Assembly (NCBI RefSeq): GCF_001426405.1
Contig: NZ_LMEP01000012.1
Span: 373,920-437,919 of the forward strand
Source: Streptomyces sp. Root1304
Lineage (GTDB): Bacteria > Actinomycetota > Actinomycetes > Streptomycetales > Streptomycetaceae
Length of the DNA stretch: 64,000 nt
Direction of reading: 5' to 3'
Each line of letters starts with the position of its first letter. The stretch's first letter is position 1. Shown here piece by piece: positions 55,928 through 64,000 of the stretch. Both the position numbers and the translations under genes were made by a program. The notes under the pieces were generated by a model, which saw nothing but the letters and a program-made list of their open reading frames with translations, ran no database searches and was not told the DNA's origin.

Positions 55928-56590
55928 ATGAACACGGAGAACGCCAGGTCACAGCCGCCCAACGAGCCCGGTGGCTGCCTCACCGGGGTGGCGCGGGGGA
56001 TCGCCCTCGTGGTGGTCCTGCCGGTCCGGCTGGTCTGGGACGCCCTGGCGTTCTGTCTGCGGCAGCTGTGGCGCTGGGTCCTCGCCCCGGTCGGCCGGGC
56101 CCTCGGATGGCTCATCGACGTGCTGCTCGTCACCCCGCTGCGGTGGCTCTGGGAGTGGGTGCTCGTCCCCGTCGGCCGGGCGCTGTGGTGGCTGGTCGAC
56201 ACCGTGCTCCTGACCCCCCTCGGATGGCTCTGGCGCTGGGTCCTCCTTCCGGTCGCGAAGGGCGTCTGGTGGGTCGTCGACCTGCTGCTCGTCACCCCGC
56301 TGACCTGGCTCTGGCGGTACGTGCTCGCGCCCGTCGGCCGGGCCGTCGGCGCCGCCCTCGCCTGGGCCTGGCACATCGCCGGGGTGATCTCCCGGGCCGT
56401 CGGACGCGCCGTCGGCTGGGTGCTGTGGAACGTGATCGGGCGTCCGCTCGCCTGGACGTACCGGGTGGTCCTCACGCCCGTCGGCCACTGGCTCCGCACC
56501 TGGGTGTGGGCGCCCGTCGCCGCCGCCGCGCGGGCCGTCCGCGCCGCCGCCCGCGAGGTGCGCGTCGCCCTCTTCGGCGGAAGCCGCTGA
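55928..56590 (+). CDS. membrane-associated protein with a 27-residue tandem repeat, unknown
   Basis: 220 residues from ATG 55928. Residues 48-140 hold three full copies and a partial fourth of a 27-residue unit. The consensus is about WRWVLxPVGRAxxWLxDxxL with the end xTPLxWL. Trp, Leu and Val dominate, with a Pro at fixed places and one Arg or Lys per repeat, suggesting amphipathic hairpins lying in or on the membrane. A second related stretch follows (WHIAGVISRAV, then APVAAAARAV). No family is recognised. It stands alone between two terminator-like hairpins and is the only gene separating the radical-SAM gene from its usual partner. Confidence 0.8.
   Translation: MNTENARSQPPNEPGGCLTGVARGIALVVVLPVRLVWDALAFCLRQLWRWVLAPVGRALGWLIDVLLVTPLRWLWEWVLVPVGRALWWLVDTVLLTPLGWLWRWVLLPVAKGVWWVVDLLLVTPLTWLWRYVLAPVGRAVGAALAWAWHIAGVISRAVGRAVGWVLWNVIGRPLAWTYRVVLTPVGHWLRTWVWAPVAAAARAVRAAAREVRVALFGGSR
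56069..56347 (+). repeat. 81-bp in-frame tandem repeat
   Basis: Units at 56069-56149, 56150-56230 and 56231-56311, and a partial unit to 56347. They encode the WxWVLxPVGRA repeats. Identity is clearer in protein than in DNA, so the duplication is not recent. Confidence 0.85.
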
Positions 56591-56670
56591 CCCGGCCCGG
56601 GGAACCCGAGGTGGCTCGGGCGCGTACTCTGGGTAGTACAACGAACGTCCCCGGCGCGGCGCCCGCCCCC

Positions 56671-56701
56671 GAGATCTCCCCGCGGAAGCGGGGGTGAACC
56701 G
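56671..56701 (+). promoter_or_regulatory. GNRA hairpin resembling one type I-E CRISPR repeat
   Basis: The stem CCCCGC-GGAA-GCGGGG is flanked by GAG(A)TCT at the left and GTGAACCG at the right, close to the consensus of type I-E repeats (stem plus xTGAACCG end). There is only one copy, and no spacers or cas genes. It lies 78 bases before the CTG start of the next gene, so it may instead be a leader hairpin of that gene. Confidence 0.4.
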
Positions 56702-56778
56702 GGCGGGACCCCCGGGGCAACCCGTACATCTCGTGGACGGCGCGCACCCGCGCCGCCCCGCACCGAGGAGAAGAACCA

Positions 56779-57612
56779 CTGGGCAAGCGACAGCCCGAAG
56801 GCCCGCCGCCCGCACCGGCGGTGCAGCGCATCCGACTGCGCTACACCAAGCGCGGCCGCCTCCGGTTCACCAGCCACCGTGACTTCCAGCGCGCTTTCGA
56901 GCGTGCGCTGCGCCGTGCCGAGGTGCCCATGGCGTACTCGGCCGGCTTCACCCCGCACCCCAAGGTGTCGTACGCCAACGCCGCCCCGACGGGCACGGGC
57001 TCCGAGGCCGAGTACCTGGAGATCGCGCTCACCGCGACGCGCGACCCGGAGACCCTGCGGGCCCTGCTCGACGAGTCCCTCCCGGCCGGCCTCGACATCA
57101 CCGACGCCGTCGAGGCCCGGACCTCGGGTCTCGCCGACCGGCTCACCGCCTCCGTGTGGGAGCTGCGCCTCGAAGGCGTCACCGTCGACGAGGCCGAGAA
57201 GGCCGTCGAGGCGTTTCTCGCGGCCGAGACCGTGGAAGTACAGCGCAAGACCAAGAACGGCGTCCGCACCTTCGACGCGCGTTCCGCGGTCACCGAGCTG
57301 ACGGCGACAGGTCCCCAGGGCGATCCCCAGGGTGATAGGCCGCTGGACAGCGCCTGTGCGATACTGCGGCTGGTTGTTCGGCACGTGACACCTGCCGTGC
57401 GACCCGACGACGTCCTGTCCGGTCTCCGAGCTGTGGCCGACCTGGCGCCGCCGGTCCCCGCTGCGGTGACCAGGCTGGCGCAGGGGCTCTTCGACGAGGA
57501 GTCCGGCACGGTGACCGACCCGCTCGCGCCCGACCGCGAGGCAGTCACGGCCGCATCTACCACTGCCGCCGAGACCGCCTCTGCGACGGCGCCGGGTGCC
57601 GGCACCGCGTAA
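56779..57612 (+). CDS. TIGR03936 (DUF2344) partner of the radical-SAM protein, probable CTG start
   Basis: 277 residues if it starts at CTG 56779 (MGKRQPEGPPPAPAVQRIRL). The CTG is favoured because GAGGAGAAG lies about seven bases before it; the only other start, GTG at 56821, has no ribosome site and drops 14 residues. The body reads RIRLRYTKRGRLRFTSHRDF, then RAEVPMAYSAGFTPHPKVS, and resembles the DUF2344 family that is fused or adjacent to TIGR03960 in many bacteria. The C-terminus is Ala/Thr-rich. A role in RNA modification with the radical-SAM protein is inferred from gene pairing. Confidence 0.85.
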   Translation: MGKRQPEGPPPAPAVQRIRLRYTKRGRLRFTSHRDFQRAFERALRRAEVPMAYSAGFTPHPKVSYANAAPTGTGSEAEYLEIALTATRDPETLRALLDESLPAGLDITDAVEARTSGLADRLTASVWELRLEGVTVDEAEKAVEAFLAAETVEVQRKTKNGVRTFDARSAVTELTATGPQGDPQGDRPLDSACAILRLVVRHVTPAVRPDDVLSGLRAVADLAPPVPAAVTRLAQGLFDEESGTVTDPLAPDREAVTAASTTAAETASATAPGAGTA

Positions 57613-57845
57613 GGAGCGGTCGTTGTAGCGCAGCCCTCGTACTCGGGAGCCACCTGGGTCGGGCCGCGCACTGACCAGGAGACTTTCGCCAGGCCGTCCG
57701 CACAGGGCGTACGGAACCGGCGAGCCAGACATAGAGCTCCCGTGCGGCGCCCGCGCCCCGGACGGCGGCACCGCGCCCCAGGCGCGACCGTGCCGCCGGA
57801 CCGGAACCAGACGCGGCGCCCGGGAGCGTGACGGGAGAACCCCGC

Positions 57846-60800
57846 ATGCTCGAGTCCAACGAAGACACCAACGCCCCCGGTGACAAGCTGCCGCCGCGCC
57901 GCAGGCGCCGTGCCGCTTCCCGCCCCGCCGGTCCGCCGGTGACGGGCACCACCGCCGATTCGACCGAGGCCCCGGCGACCGCCGGGACCCCGGCCGCCGA
58001 GGCCGCCCCGGCGGAGCCCGAGGCCGCCGCGCCGCGCACCCGCCGCCGCGCCACCCGCAAGACCGCCGCACCGGTCGTCGAGACCGCCGCGGCCACCGAG
58101 GCGACGCCGGAGCCGGTCGTCGAGACCGTCGCCGCCGCGGCCGTCGAGGAGGCCCCCGAGGCCGCCCCGGCCCGCCCGCGCCGCCGTGCCACCCGTAAGG
58201 CCACCTCGCCGGTGACCTCCCCGGCCGCCGCCGAGCAGGTCGTCGAGGCCGTCGCGGCCGAGGCCGTGGAGGAGGCCGCACCGCCGGCCCGCACCCGCCG
58301 CCGTGCCACCCGCAAGGCCACCGCCCCGGCCGGCCCCGTCGCCGCCGAGGAGGCCGCGGAGACCGTGGCCGCCGCCGAGCCGGTCGCCGAGCCCGTCGCG
58401 GCCGAGGTCGTGGAAGAGGCCGCAGCGCCCGCCCCGCGTACCCGCCGCCGTGCCACCCGCCAGGCCACCTCGCCCGAGCCGGCCGCCGAGGCCGTCGCCA
58501 CCGGCGAGTCGCTGCCCACCGCCGCCGTCGCGCAGATCGCCGCCGACGAGGCCGAGGTCACCGCCGCCGAGACCGCCGCCACCCGTGGCCGCGGCCGCCG
58601 TCGCGCGACCTCCCCGCAGTTCACCTCCGAGCCGGCCCCGGTCCGGGAGACGCGCCGCGCCGCGCGCCCCGCCGTCGCCGTCTTCCAGGCCCCGGTCTTC
58701 GCCGAGCCCATGTTCCAGACCCCGGAGACCGCCGCCGCGGCCGCCGCCGTCGTCGCGGTGGAGCCGGAGGACGAGGAGGAGACGGTCGAGGAGATCGAGG
58801 CCGTCGAGACCGAGGCCGTCGAGACCCCCGAGCCCGCCGAGCGCGAGGGCGGCTCCCGCCGTCGCCGTCGCCGCCGTGGCGAGCCCGTCGCCGTCGAGCC
58901 CGTGCCGGCCACCGTCGCCGACGAGCCCGAGGTCGAGGACGTCGCCGACGAGGCGGAGGCCGAAGAGGCCGAGGAGGCGGACGAGTACGAGGACCGCCCG
59001 TCCCGCCGTCGCCGTCGTGGCGGCCGTCGTCGCCGTCGCGGCGAGCTCACCGAGGTCGAGGAGGCCGAGGAGGGCGAGGAGCCGCACGCCGAGGACGAGA
59101 CCGACGAGTCCGAGGAGGGCGAGGAGGAGCAGGACGAGGCCGAGGGCTACGCCGGCGGCTCCAGCAGCTCCCGCCGTCGCCGTCGTCGCCGCCGTCGCAG
59201 CGGGGACGCCTCCGCCGACGCCGAGGCCGACGCCGAGGACGGCGTCCGTACGGTCGTCAAGGTCCGCGAGCCCCGCCCGGCCCGTGAGAAGGCCGAGCCC
59301 GGCACCGGCGCCGACGAGGTCCAGTCCATCAAGGGCTCGACCCGCCTGGAGGCCAAGAAGCAGCGTCGCCGCGAAGGCCGCGAGCAGGGCCGCCGCCGCG
59401 TCCCGATCATCACCGAGGCCGAGTTCCTGGCCCGCCGCGAGGCCGTCGAGCGCGTCATGGTCGTCCGCCAGAACGGCGAGCGCACCCAGATCGGCGTCCT
59501 GGAAGACAACGTGCTCGTCGAGCACTACGTCAACAAGGAGCAGGCCACCTCGTACGTCGGCAACGTCTACCTGGGCAAGGTCCAGAACGTCCTGCCGTCC
59601 ATGGAGGCCGCCTTCGTCGACATCGGCAAGGGCCGCAACGCCGTCCTGTACGCCGGTGAGGTCAACTTCGAGGCGCTCGGCATGGGCCACGGCCCGCGCC
59701 GCATCGAGTCCGCCCTCAAGTCCGGCCAGTCGGTCCTCGTCCAGGTGACGAAGGACCCGATCGGTCACAAGGGCGCCCGCCTGACCAGCCAGGTCTCGCT
59801 GCCCGGCCGCTACCTCGTGTACGTGCCCGAGGGCTCGATGACCGGCATCAGCCGCAAGCTCCCGGACACCGAGCGGGCCCGTCTCAAGACCATCCTCAAG
59901 AAGATCGTCCCCGAGGACGCGGGCGTCATCGTGCGCACCGCCGCCGAGGGCGCGAGCGAGGACGAGCTGCGCCGCGACGTCGAGCGACTGCAGGCGCAGT
60001 GGGAGGACATCCAGAAGAAGGCGAAGAGCGGCAACGCCCCGACGCTGCTCTACGGCGAGCCGGACATGACCGTCCGGGTCGTCCGCGACATCTTCAACGA
60101 GGACTTCTCCAAGGTCATCGTCAGCGGTGACGAGGCGTGGGAGACCATCCACGGCTACGTCCACCACGTCGCCCCGGACCTCACCGACCGTCTGTCCAAG
60201 TGGACGAGCGAGGTCGACGTCTTCGCGACGTACCGGATCGACGAGCAGCTCATGAAGGCGCTGGACCGCAAGGTCTGGCTGCCGAGCGGCGGCTCGCTGG
60301 TGATCGACAAGACCGAGGCGATGATCGTCGTCGACGTCAACACCGGCAAGTTCACCGGCCAGGGCGGCAACCTCGAAGAGACCGTGACGAGGAACAACCT
60401 CGAAGCGGCCGAGGAGATCGTGCGCCAGCTGCGGCTGCGCGACCTCGGCGGCATCGTCGTCATCGACTTCATCGACATGGTCCTGGAGTCCAACCGCGAC
60501 CTGGTGCTCCGTCGCCTCCTGGAGTGCCTGGGCCGCGACCGGACCAAGCACCAGGTGGCCGAGGTCACCTCGCTCGGCCTGGTGCAGATGACCCGCAAGC
60601 GGGTCGGCCAGGGCCTCCTGGAGTCCTTCTCCGAGACCTGCGTCCACTGCAACGGCCGCGGTGTCATCGTGCACATGGAGCAGCCGACCACCGCCGGTGG
60701 CGGGGGCGGCGGCAAGCGGGCGAAGAAGCGCCGCGGCGGCGCCGAGCACGTCCACGAGCACGAGCACGCCGAGACCGCGGAGGCCGAGGCCGTCGAGGCC

Positions 60801-61616
60801 GAGACCGAGGACGAGGTCGCCGCCGAGCTGGCCGCCCCGGTGGCCCTGCCCGAGCCGATCGCCCCGGACGAGGAGCTGTACGGCTCCATCGCCGAGGCGG
60901 AGGCCGCCGCCACGCGCGGCCGCGGCCGCCGTCGCGCCACCCGCCGGGTGTCCGCGCCGGTCGCCCCGCGGCCGGTCGTGGAGACCGAGGCCGTGGAGTT
61001 CGAGCCGAAGCCGGAGCCCGTCGTGGCGCCGGAGCCGGTCGTCGAGCAGGCCGTGGCGCCCGAGCCCGTCGTCGAGCCGGTGGCGGAGCCCGTCGCCGAG
61101 GAGACCGCGGCCCCGGCCCCGCGCGGCCGTCGCCGTGCCACCCGCCGGGCGACCTCCCCGGTCGTCTCGACCACGGAGCCGGCCGCCGAGCCGGTCGTGG
61201 TGGAGCCGGTCGCCGAGCCGGTCGCCGAGACCGCCCCGGAGCCCGTCGTGGCGCCGGTGGCCGAGCCCGTCGTCGAGGAGGCCCCCGTGGCCGCCCCGCC
61301 GCGTGCCCGCCGCCGGGTGGTCCGCAAGGCCACCGCGCCCGCCGGTTCGCCCTCGGGCGCCGAGGAGGCGGCCGTGGTCGTGGTGACCGCGGCCCCGGCC
61401 GAGGCCCCCGCGGAGGCCGAGCCGGCCGCCGAGGCCGAGCCCGCCCCCGTCAAGAAGACGGCGGCGCGCAAGACCGCGGCGAAGAAGGCCACGGCCAAGA
61501 AGGCCGCCACCAAGAAGACGGCGGCGACCAAGAAGACCGCGGCGAAGAAGACCACCGCCAAGAAGGCCCCGGCCAAGAAGGCGGCGGAGAAGACCGCCGC
61601 TCCGGCCCAGGACTGA
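57846..61616 (+). CDS. rne: RNase E/G family endoribonuclease with long repeat arms
   Basis: 1256 residues from the ATG at 57846 (GGGAGA upstream); an upstream GTG at 57828 has no site. The N-terminal 500 residues are Ala/Glu/Pro-rich with basic units such as RTRRRATRKATAP and acidic runs. The S1-like domain starts near 557. The catalytic metal residues lie in VDVNTGKFTG (about 830) and VIDFIDM (about 871), and the Zn-link CVHCNGRG is near 932. The C-terminal arm repeats RGRRRATRR and ends in KKTAA/KKATA units. This layout, with the catalytic core in the middle, is that of Streptomyces RNase ES. It processes rRNA and mRNA and binds PNPase. Confidence 0.96.
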   Translation: MLESNEDTNAPGDKLPPRRRRRAASRPAGPPVTGTTADSTEAPATAGTPAAEAAPAEPEAAAPRTRRRATRKTAAPVVETAAATEATPEPVVETVAAAAVEEAPEAAPARPRRRATRKATSPVTSPAAAEQVVEAVAAEAVEEAAPPARTRRRATRKATAPAGPVAAEEAAETVAAAEPVAEPVAAEVVEEAAAPAPRTRRRATRQATSPEPAAEAVATGESLPTAAVAQIAADEAEVTAAETAATRGRGRRRATSPQFTSEPAPVRETRRAARPAVAVFQAPVFAEPMFQTPETAAAAAAVVAVEPEDEEETVEEIEAVETEAVETPEPAEREGGSRRRRRRRGEPVAVEPVPATVADEPEVEDVADEAEAEEAEEADEYEDRPSRRRRRGGRRRRRGELTEVEEAEEGEEPHAEDETDESEEGEEEQDEAEGYAGGSSSSRRRRRRRRRSGDASADAEADAEDGVRTVVKVREPRPAREKAEPGTGADEVQSIKGSTRLEAKKQRRREGREQGRRRVPIITEAEFLARREAVERVMVVRQNGERTQIGVLEDNVLVEHYVNKEQATSYVGNVYLGKVQNVLPSMEAAFVDIGKGRNAVLYAGEVNFEALGMGHGPRRIESALKSGQSVLVQVTKDPIGHKGARLTSQVSLPGRYLVYVPEGSMTGISRKLPDTERARLKTILKKIVPEDAGVIVRTAAEGASEDELRRDVERLQAQWEDIQKKAKSGNAPTLLYGEPDMTVRVVRDIFNEDFSKVIVSGDEAWETIHGYVHHVAPDLTDRLSKWTSEVDVFATYRIDEQLMKALDRKVWLPSGGSLVIDKTEAMIVVDVNTGKFTGQGGNLEETVTRNNLEAAEEIVRQLRLRDLGGIVVIDFIDMVLESNRDLVLRRLLECLGRDRTKHQVAEVTSLGLVQMTRKRVGQGLLESFSETCVHCNGRGVIVHMEQPTTAGGGGGGKRAKKRRGGAEHVHEHEHAETAEAEAVEAETEDEVAAELAAPVALPEPIAPDEELYGSIAEAEAAATRGRGRRRATRRVSAPVAPRPVVETEAVEFEPKPEPVVAPEPVVEQAVAPEPVVEPVAEPVAEETAAPAPRGRRRATRRATSPVVSTTEPAAEPVVVEPVAEPVAETAPEPVVAPVAEPVVEEAPVAAPPRARRRVVRKATAPAGSPSGAEEAAVVVVTAAPAEAPAEAEPAAEAEPAPVKKTAARKTAAKKATAKKAATKKTAATKKTAAKKTTAKKAPAKKAAEKTAAPAQD
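57880..61600 (+). repeat. degenerate basic repeats in both arms of RNase E
   Basis: At least five RRRATRK/Q-type units occur in the N-terminal arm (57880-58620) and three in the C-terminal arm (60915-61330). The end (61440-61600) has KKTAA/KKATA repeats like those of histone H1-like proteins. They probably bind RNA. Confidence 0.85.
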
Positions 61617-61622
61617 CCGGCG

Positions 61623-61658
61623 GGTACGGGCCGCTCCCGACCGGGGGCGGCCCGTACC
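61623..61658 (+). terminator. hairpin terminator after rne
   Basis: GGTACGGGCCGC (61623-61634) pairs perfectly with GCGGCCCGTACC (61647-61658); twelve-base loop. Confidence 0.88.
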
Positions 61659-61670
61659 GCACGGGCGAAT

Positions 61671-61700
61671 TTGACCCTCCGAGGGCGCCGCCCGTAACCT
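61671..61700 (+). promoter_or_regulatory. rplU-rpmA promoter
   Basis: TTGACC (61671-61676), an 18-base spacer and TAACCT (61695-61700) fit a housekeeping promoter well. Transcription would start near 61707, giving a leader of about 150 bases. Confidence 0.75.
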
Positions 61701-61706
61701 AGACCG

Positions 61707-61858
61707 TCGGCGTGTCGATCGACATGCCGCGCCTCTGAGCACCTCCCTCCCGCCCGTCGGGAGAGGCCGCTCGTCCGATTCCGGAACGCCGCGGGCCCTC
61801 GGGTCCGTGTGAGCGGCTGGCTTCAGAGGTTTCGATCCCGAGTGAGAGAGAGATCCGC
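61707..61858 (+). other. long structured 5' leader of rplU
   Basis: About 150 bases between the predicted start and rplU. It includes CTCCCG/CGGGAG as a local hairpin, and CCTCTGA near 61728 can pair with TCAGAGG near 61823. Ribosomal-protein autoregulation by L21 is a possible use, inferred from position only. Confidence 0.4.
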
Positions 61859-62179
61859 GTGTACGCCATCGTGCGCAGCGGTGGTCGCCAGCACAAGGTT
61901 GCTGTCGGCGACATCGTTGAGGTTGACAAGATTCCCACGGCCAAGGTCGGCGACACGGTCGAGCTCTCGACCCTGCTCGTGGTCGACGGCGACGCCGTCA
62001 CCAGCGACCCGTGGGTGCTGGCCGGGATCAAGGTCCAGGCCGAGATCGTGGACCACCACAAGGGTGCCAAGATCGACATCCTGCGCTACAAGAACAAGAC
62101 CGGCTACCGCCGTCGCCAGGGTCACCGCCAGCAGTACACGGCGATCAAGGTCACCGGTATCCCCGCGGCTGCGAAGTAA
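61859..62179 (+). CDS. rplU: 50S ribosomal protein L21
   Basis: 106 residues from the GTG at 61859. It has the family motif [21 protein letters not shown] at its start, and [20 protein letters not shown] for 23S rRNA contact. The gene precedes rpmA by 13 bases. It is behind a strong promoter and long leader. Ribosome site GAGAGAG. Confidence 0.98.
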   Translation: MYAIVRSGGRQHKVAVGDIVEVDKIPTAKVGDTVELSTLLVVDGDAVTSDPWVLAGIKVQAEIVDHHKGAKIDILRYKNKTGYRRRQGHRQQYTAIKVTGIPAAAK

Positions 62180-62192
62180 GAGGGACTGAGAC

Positions 62193-62447
62193 ATGGCACA
62201 CAAGAAGGGCGCATCGTCCACCCGTAACGGGCGCGACTCGAATGCCCAGCGGCTCGGCGTGAAGCGCTTCGGCGGTCAGCTCGTCAACGCCGGTGAGATC
62301 CTCATCCGCCAGCGTGGCACGCACTTCCACCCGGGCTCCGGCGTGGGCCGTGGCGGCGACGACACGCTGTTCGCCCTGCAGGCCGGTTCGGTGCAGTTCG
62401 GCACCCACCGTGGCCGCAAGGTCGTGAACATCGTTCCGGTCGCCTGA
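62193..62447 (+). CDS. rpmA: 50S ribosomal protein L27
   Basis: 84 residues, ATG at 62193. It begins [20 protein letters not shown] and has [20 protein letters not shown], the signature of L27 near the peptidyl-transferase centre. The N-terminus lacks the cleaved extension found in some Firmicutes. It is co-transcribed with rplU. Confidence 0.98.
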   Translation: MAHKKGASSTRNGRDSNAQRLGVKRFGGQLVNAGEILIRQRGTHFHPGSGVGRGGDDTLFALQAGSVQFGTHRGRKVVNIVPVA

Positions 62448-62463
62448 TCGGTTCTTTTGCGGA

Positions 62464-62503
62464 GGCGGGCCTCACTTCCCTCACGGGAAGCGGGTCCGCC
62501 TTT
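62464..62503 (+). terminator. imperfect hairpin terminator after rpmA
   Basis: GGCGGGCC and CTTCCC (62464-62480) pair with GGGAAG and GGTCCGCC (62485-62500) with small bulges; loop TCAC; followed by TTTCG. Confidence 0.75.
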
Positions 62504-62552
62504 CGCGTGTTACTAGATAGACATTCCGTACGTAATAGATGGAGGCACAACC

Positions 62553-63992
62553 ATGACCACCTTCGTGGACCGCGTCGAGCTGCATGTCGCCGCGGGTAAC
62601 GGAGGCCACGGCTGCGCCTCCGTTCACCGGGAGAAGTTCAAGCCGCTCGGCGGACCCGACGGCGGCAACGGCGGCCGTGGCGGCGATGTGACCCTGGTCG
62701 TCGACCAGGCGGTCACCACGCTCCTCGACTACCACCACTCGCCGCACCGCAAGGCGACCAACGGTCAGCCCGGTGCCGGTGACAACCGCTCCGGCAAGGA
62801 CGGCCAGGACCTCGTCCTGCCCGTGCCCGACGGCACCGTCGTCCTCGACAAGGACGGCAACGTCCTCGCGGACCTGGTCGGCCAGGGCACCACGTTCGTC
62901 GCGGGCCAGGGCGGCCGCGGCGGCCTCGGCAACGCGGCGCTGTCCTCCGCGCGCCGCAAGGCCCCCGGCTTCGCGCTGCTCGGCGAGCCCGGTGAGGCGC
63001 GGGACGTCGTCCTGGAGCTCAAGACCGTCGCCGACGTGGCGCTCGTCGGCTACCCGAGCGCCGGCAAGTCCTCGCTGATCTCGGTGCTCTCGGCCGCCAA
63101 GCCGAAGATCGCGGACTACCCCTTCACCACGCTCGTCCCGAACCTGGGCGTCGTCACGGCCGGTTCGACCGTCTACACGATCGCCGACGTGCCGGGCCTG
63201 ATCCCGGGCGCCAGCCAGGGCCGCGGTCTGGGCCTGGAGTTCCTCCGCCACGTGGAGCGCTGCTCGGTCCTCGTCCACGTCCTGGACACCGCGACCCTCG
63301 AATCGGACCGCGACCCGGTCACCGACCTCGACATCATCGAGGAGGAGCTGCGGCAGTACGGCGGCCTTGAGGACCGGCCCCGCATCGTCGTCCTCAACAA
63401 GGTCGACATCCCCGACGGCCAGGACCTCGCGGACATGATCCGCCCGGACCTGGAGGAGCGCGGCTACCAGGTGTTCGAGGTCTCCGCCGTCGCGCGGCTC
63501 GGCCTCAAGGAGCTCTCCTTCGCCCTCGCCGGCATCGTCGCGGAGTCCCGTGCGGCCAAGCCGCAGGAGGAGGCGACCCGGATCGTCATCCGCCCGAAGG
63601 CCGTCGACGACGCGGGCTTCACGGTCACGTACGACGAGGCCGAGGACGTGTACCGGGTGCGCGGCGAGAAGCCGGAGCGCTGGGTCCGCCAGACGGACTT
63701 CAACAACGACGAGGCCGTCGGCTACCTGGCCGACCGCCTCAACCGCCTCGGCGTCGAGGACCGCCTGATGAAGGCGGGCGCCCGCGCGGGCGACGGCGTC
63801 GCGATCGGCACCGAGGAGAACGCGGTCGTCTTCGACTGGGAGCCCTCGATGATGGCGGGCGCGGAGATGCTCGGCCGCCGAGGCGAGGACCACCGCCTGG
63901 AGGCCCCCCGCCCGGCAGCCCAGCGCCGCCGCGACCGCGACGCGGAGCGCGACGACGCCCAGCGCGAGTACGACGAGTTCGACCCGTTCTAG
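62553..63992 (+). CDS. obg: GTPase Obg (ribosome assembly and growth control)
   Basis: 479 residues from ATG 62553 after GGAGG. The Gly-rich Obg fold (1-158) is followed by the G domain with G1 in YPSAGKSSL (about 166), G3 [11 protein letters not shown] and G4 LNKVDIP. The OCT domain (about 345-425) follows, then an acidic/Arg-rich tail ([20 protein letters not shown]). It helps assemble the 50S subunit and, in Streptomyces, affects the start of aerial growth. The lower-GC stretch 62508-62540 probably holds its promoter. The stop is eight bases before the window end. Confidence 0.97.
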   Translation: MTTFVDRVELHVAAGNGGHGCASVHREKFKPLGGPDGGNGGRGGDVTLVVDQAVTTLLDYHHSPHRKATNGQPGAGDNRSGKDGQDLVLPVPDGTVVLDKDGNVLADLVGQGTTFVAGQGGRGGLGNAALSSARRKAPGFALLGEPGEARDVVLELKTVADVALVGYPSAGKSSLISVLSAAKPKIADYPFTTLVPNLGVVTAGSTVYTIADVPGLIPGASQGRGLGLEFLRHVERCSVLVHVLDTATLESDRDPVTDLDIIEEELRQYGGLEDRPRIVVLNKVDIPDGQDLADMIRPDLEERGYQVFEVSAVARLGLKELSFALAGIVAESRAAKPQEEATRIVIRPKAVDDAGFTVTYDEAEDVYRVRGEKPERWVRQTDFNNDEAVGYLADRLNRLGVEDRLMKAGARAGDGVAIGTEENAVVFDWEPSMMAGAEMLGRRGEDHRLEAPRPAAQRRRDRDAERDDAQREYDEFDPF

Positions 63993-64000
63993 CGGGTCCG

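Noticed and set aside
56671..56701. CRISPR array
   Set aside because: Only one repeat-like hairpin, no spacers and no cas genes; kept as an unusual hairpin only.
57613..57845. Small gene between the DUF2344 gene and rne
   Set aside because: No frame with both a ribosome site and sensible composition; it is most likely the rne promoter and leader.
53920..58281. Open frame of about 1450 codons opposite the radical-SAM region
   Set aside because: Antisense shadow of real genes; low-complexity Arg/Ala/Asp product and no ribosome site.
56841..61742. Open frame of about 1630 codons opposite rne
   Set aside because: Antisense shadow caused by the Ala/Glu repeat codons of RNase E; no recognisable domain.

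Overview
The window is high-GC actinobacterial chromosome, almost certainly Streptomyces. The signs are third-position G/C almost everywhere, frequent GTG starts, TANNNT -10 boxes, long G+C-rich hairpin terminators without U-tracts, and a typical Streptomyces core gene order: tig-clpP1-clpP2-clpX, valS, folC-ndk, mreBCD-mrdA-rodA, then rne-rplU-rpmA-obg. I saw no prophage, insertion sequence, CRISPR-Cas locus or secondary-metabolite cluster.

Left third (1-13 kb): a truncated GH84 glycosidase, a short PLTSE-repeat peptide overlapping malQ, a small membrane protein, a MarR regulator divergent from two DMT exporters that are followed by a LysR regulator, a lone allantoicase, an M1 aminopeptidase (pepN) and aspartate-semialdehyde dehydrogenase. 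From 12.6 to 21.9 kb: a CGNR regulator divergent from a PNPOx-like flavoprotein with three shared operator-like motifs, an HPP membrane protein, a Nudix hydrolase, a serine hydrolase, an AbiEi/DUF559-like protein, a second pepN, a DsbA-fold protein of the mycothiol-nitroreductase family that lacks its second cysteine, and an iron superoxide dismutase behind a recognisable Nur (nickel) box.

Middle (22-42 kb): three paralogous amino-acid permeases with bioY divergent between them, rpiB-nei, an Eis-like acetyltransferase, a PP2C phosphatase, tRNA-Gly(UCC) and tRNA-Pro(UGG). The protein-quality block follows: tig, clpP1 (with a ClgR-type site), clpP2 and clpX. Then come a Pro/Gln/Gly/Tyr-rich membrane protein, valS and an orphan sensor kinase.

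Right third (42-64 kb): an extra MreB-like gene divergent from folC, then a DUF4233 protein and ndk, the lateral-wall/spore-wall morphogenesis genes mreB-mreC-mreD-mrdA-rodA, a CYTH-CHAD polyphosphate-type protein, and a radical-SAM gene. These are followed by a membrane protein with a 27-residue repeat, the TIGR03936 partner with a probable CTG start, an RNase E/G with very long basic/acidic repeat arms, ribosomal proteins L21 and L27 behind a long leader, and the GTPase Obg.

The most interesting items are regulatory or structural rather than a new operon: the CGNR/PNPOx divergon with its three-copy motif, the LysR-type box inside the tail of the upstream exporter gene, the recurrent leaderless promoters, the extra MreB plus kinase between valS and folC, the 27-residue tandem repeat protein, and a solitary type I-E-CRISPR-repeat-like hairpin before the TIGR03936 gene.
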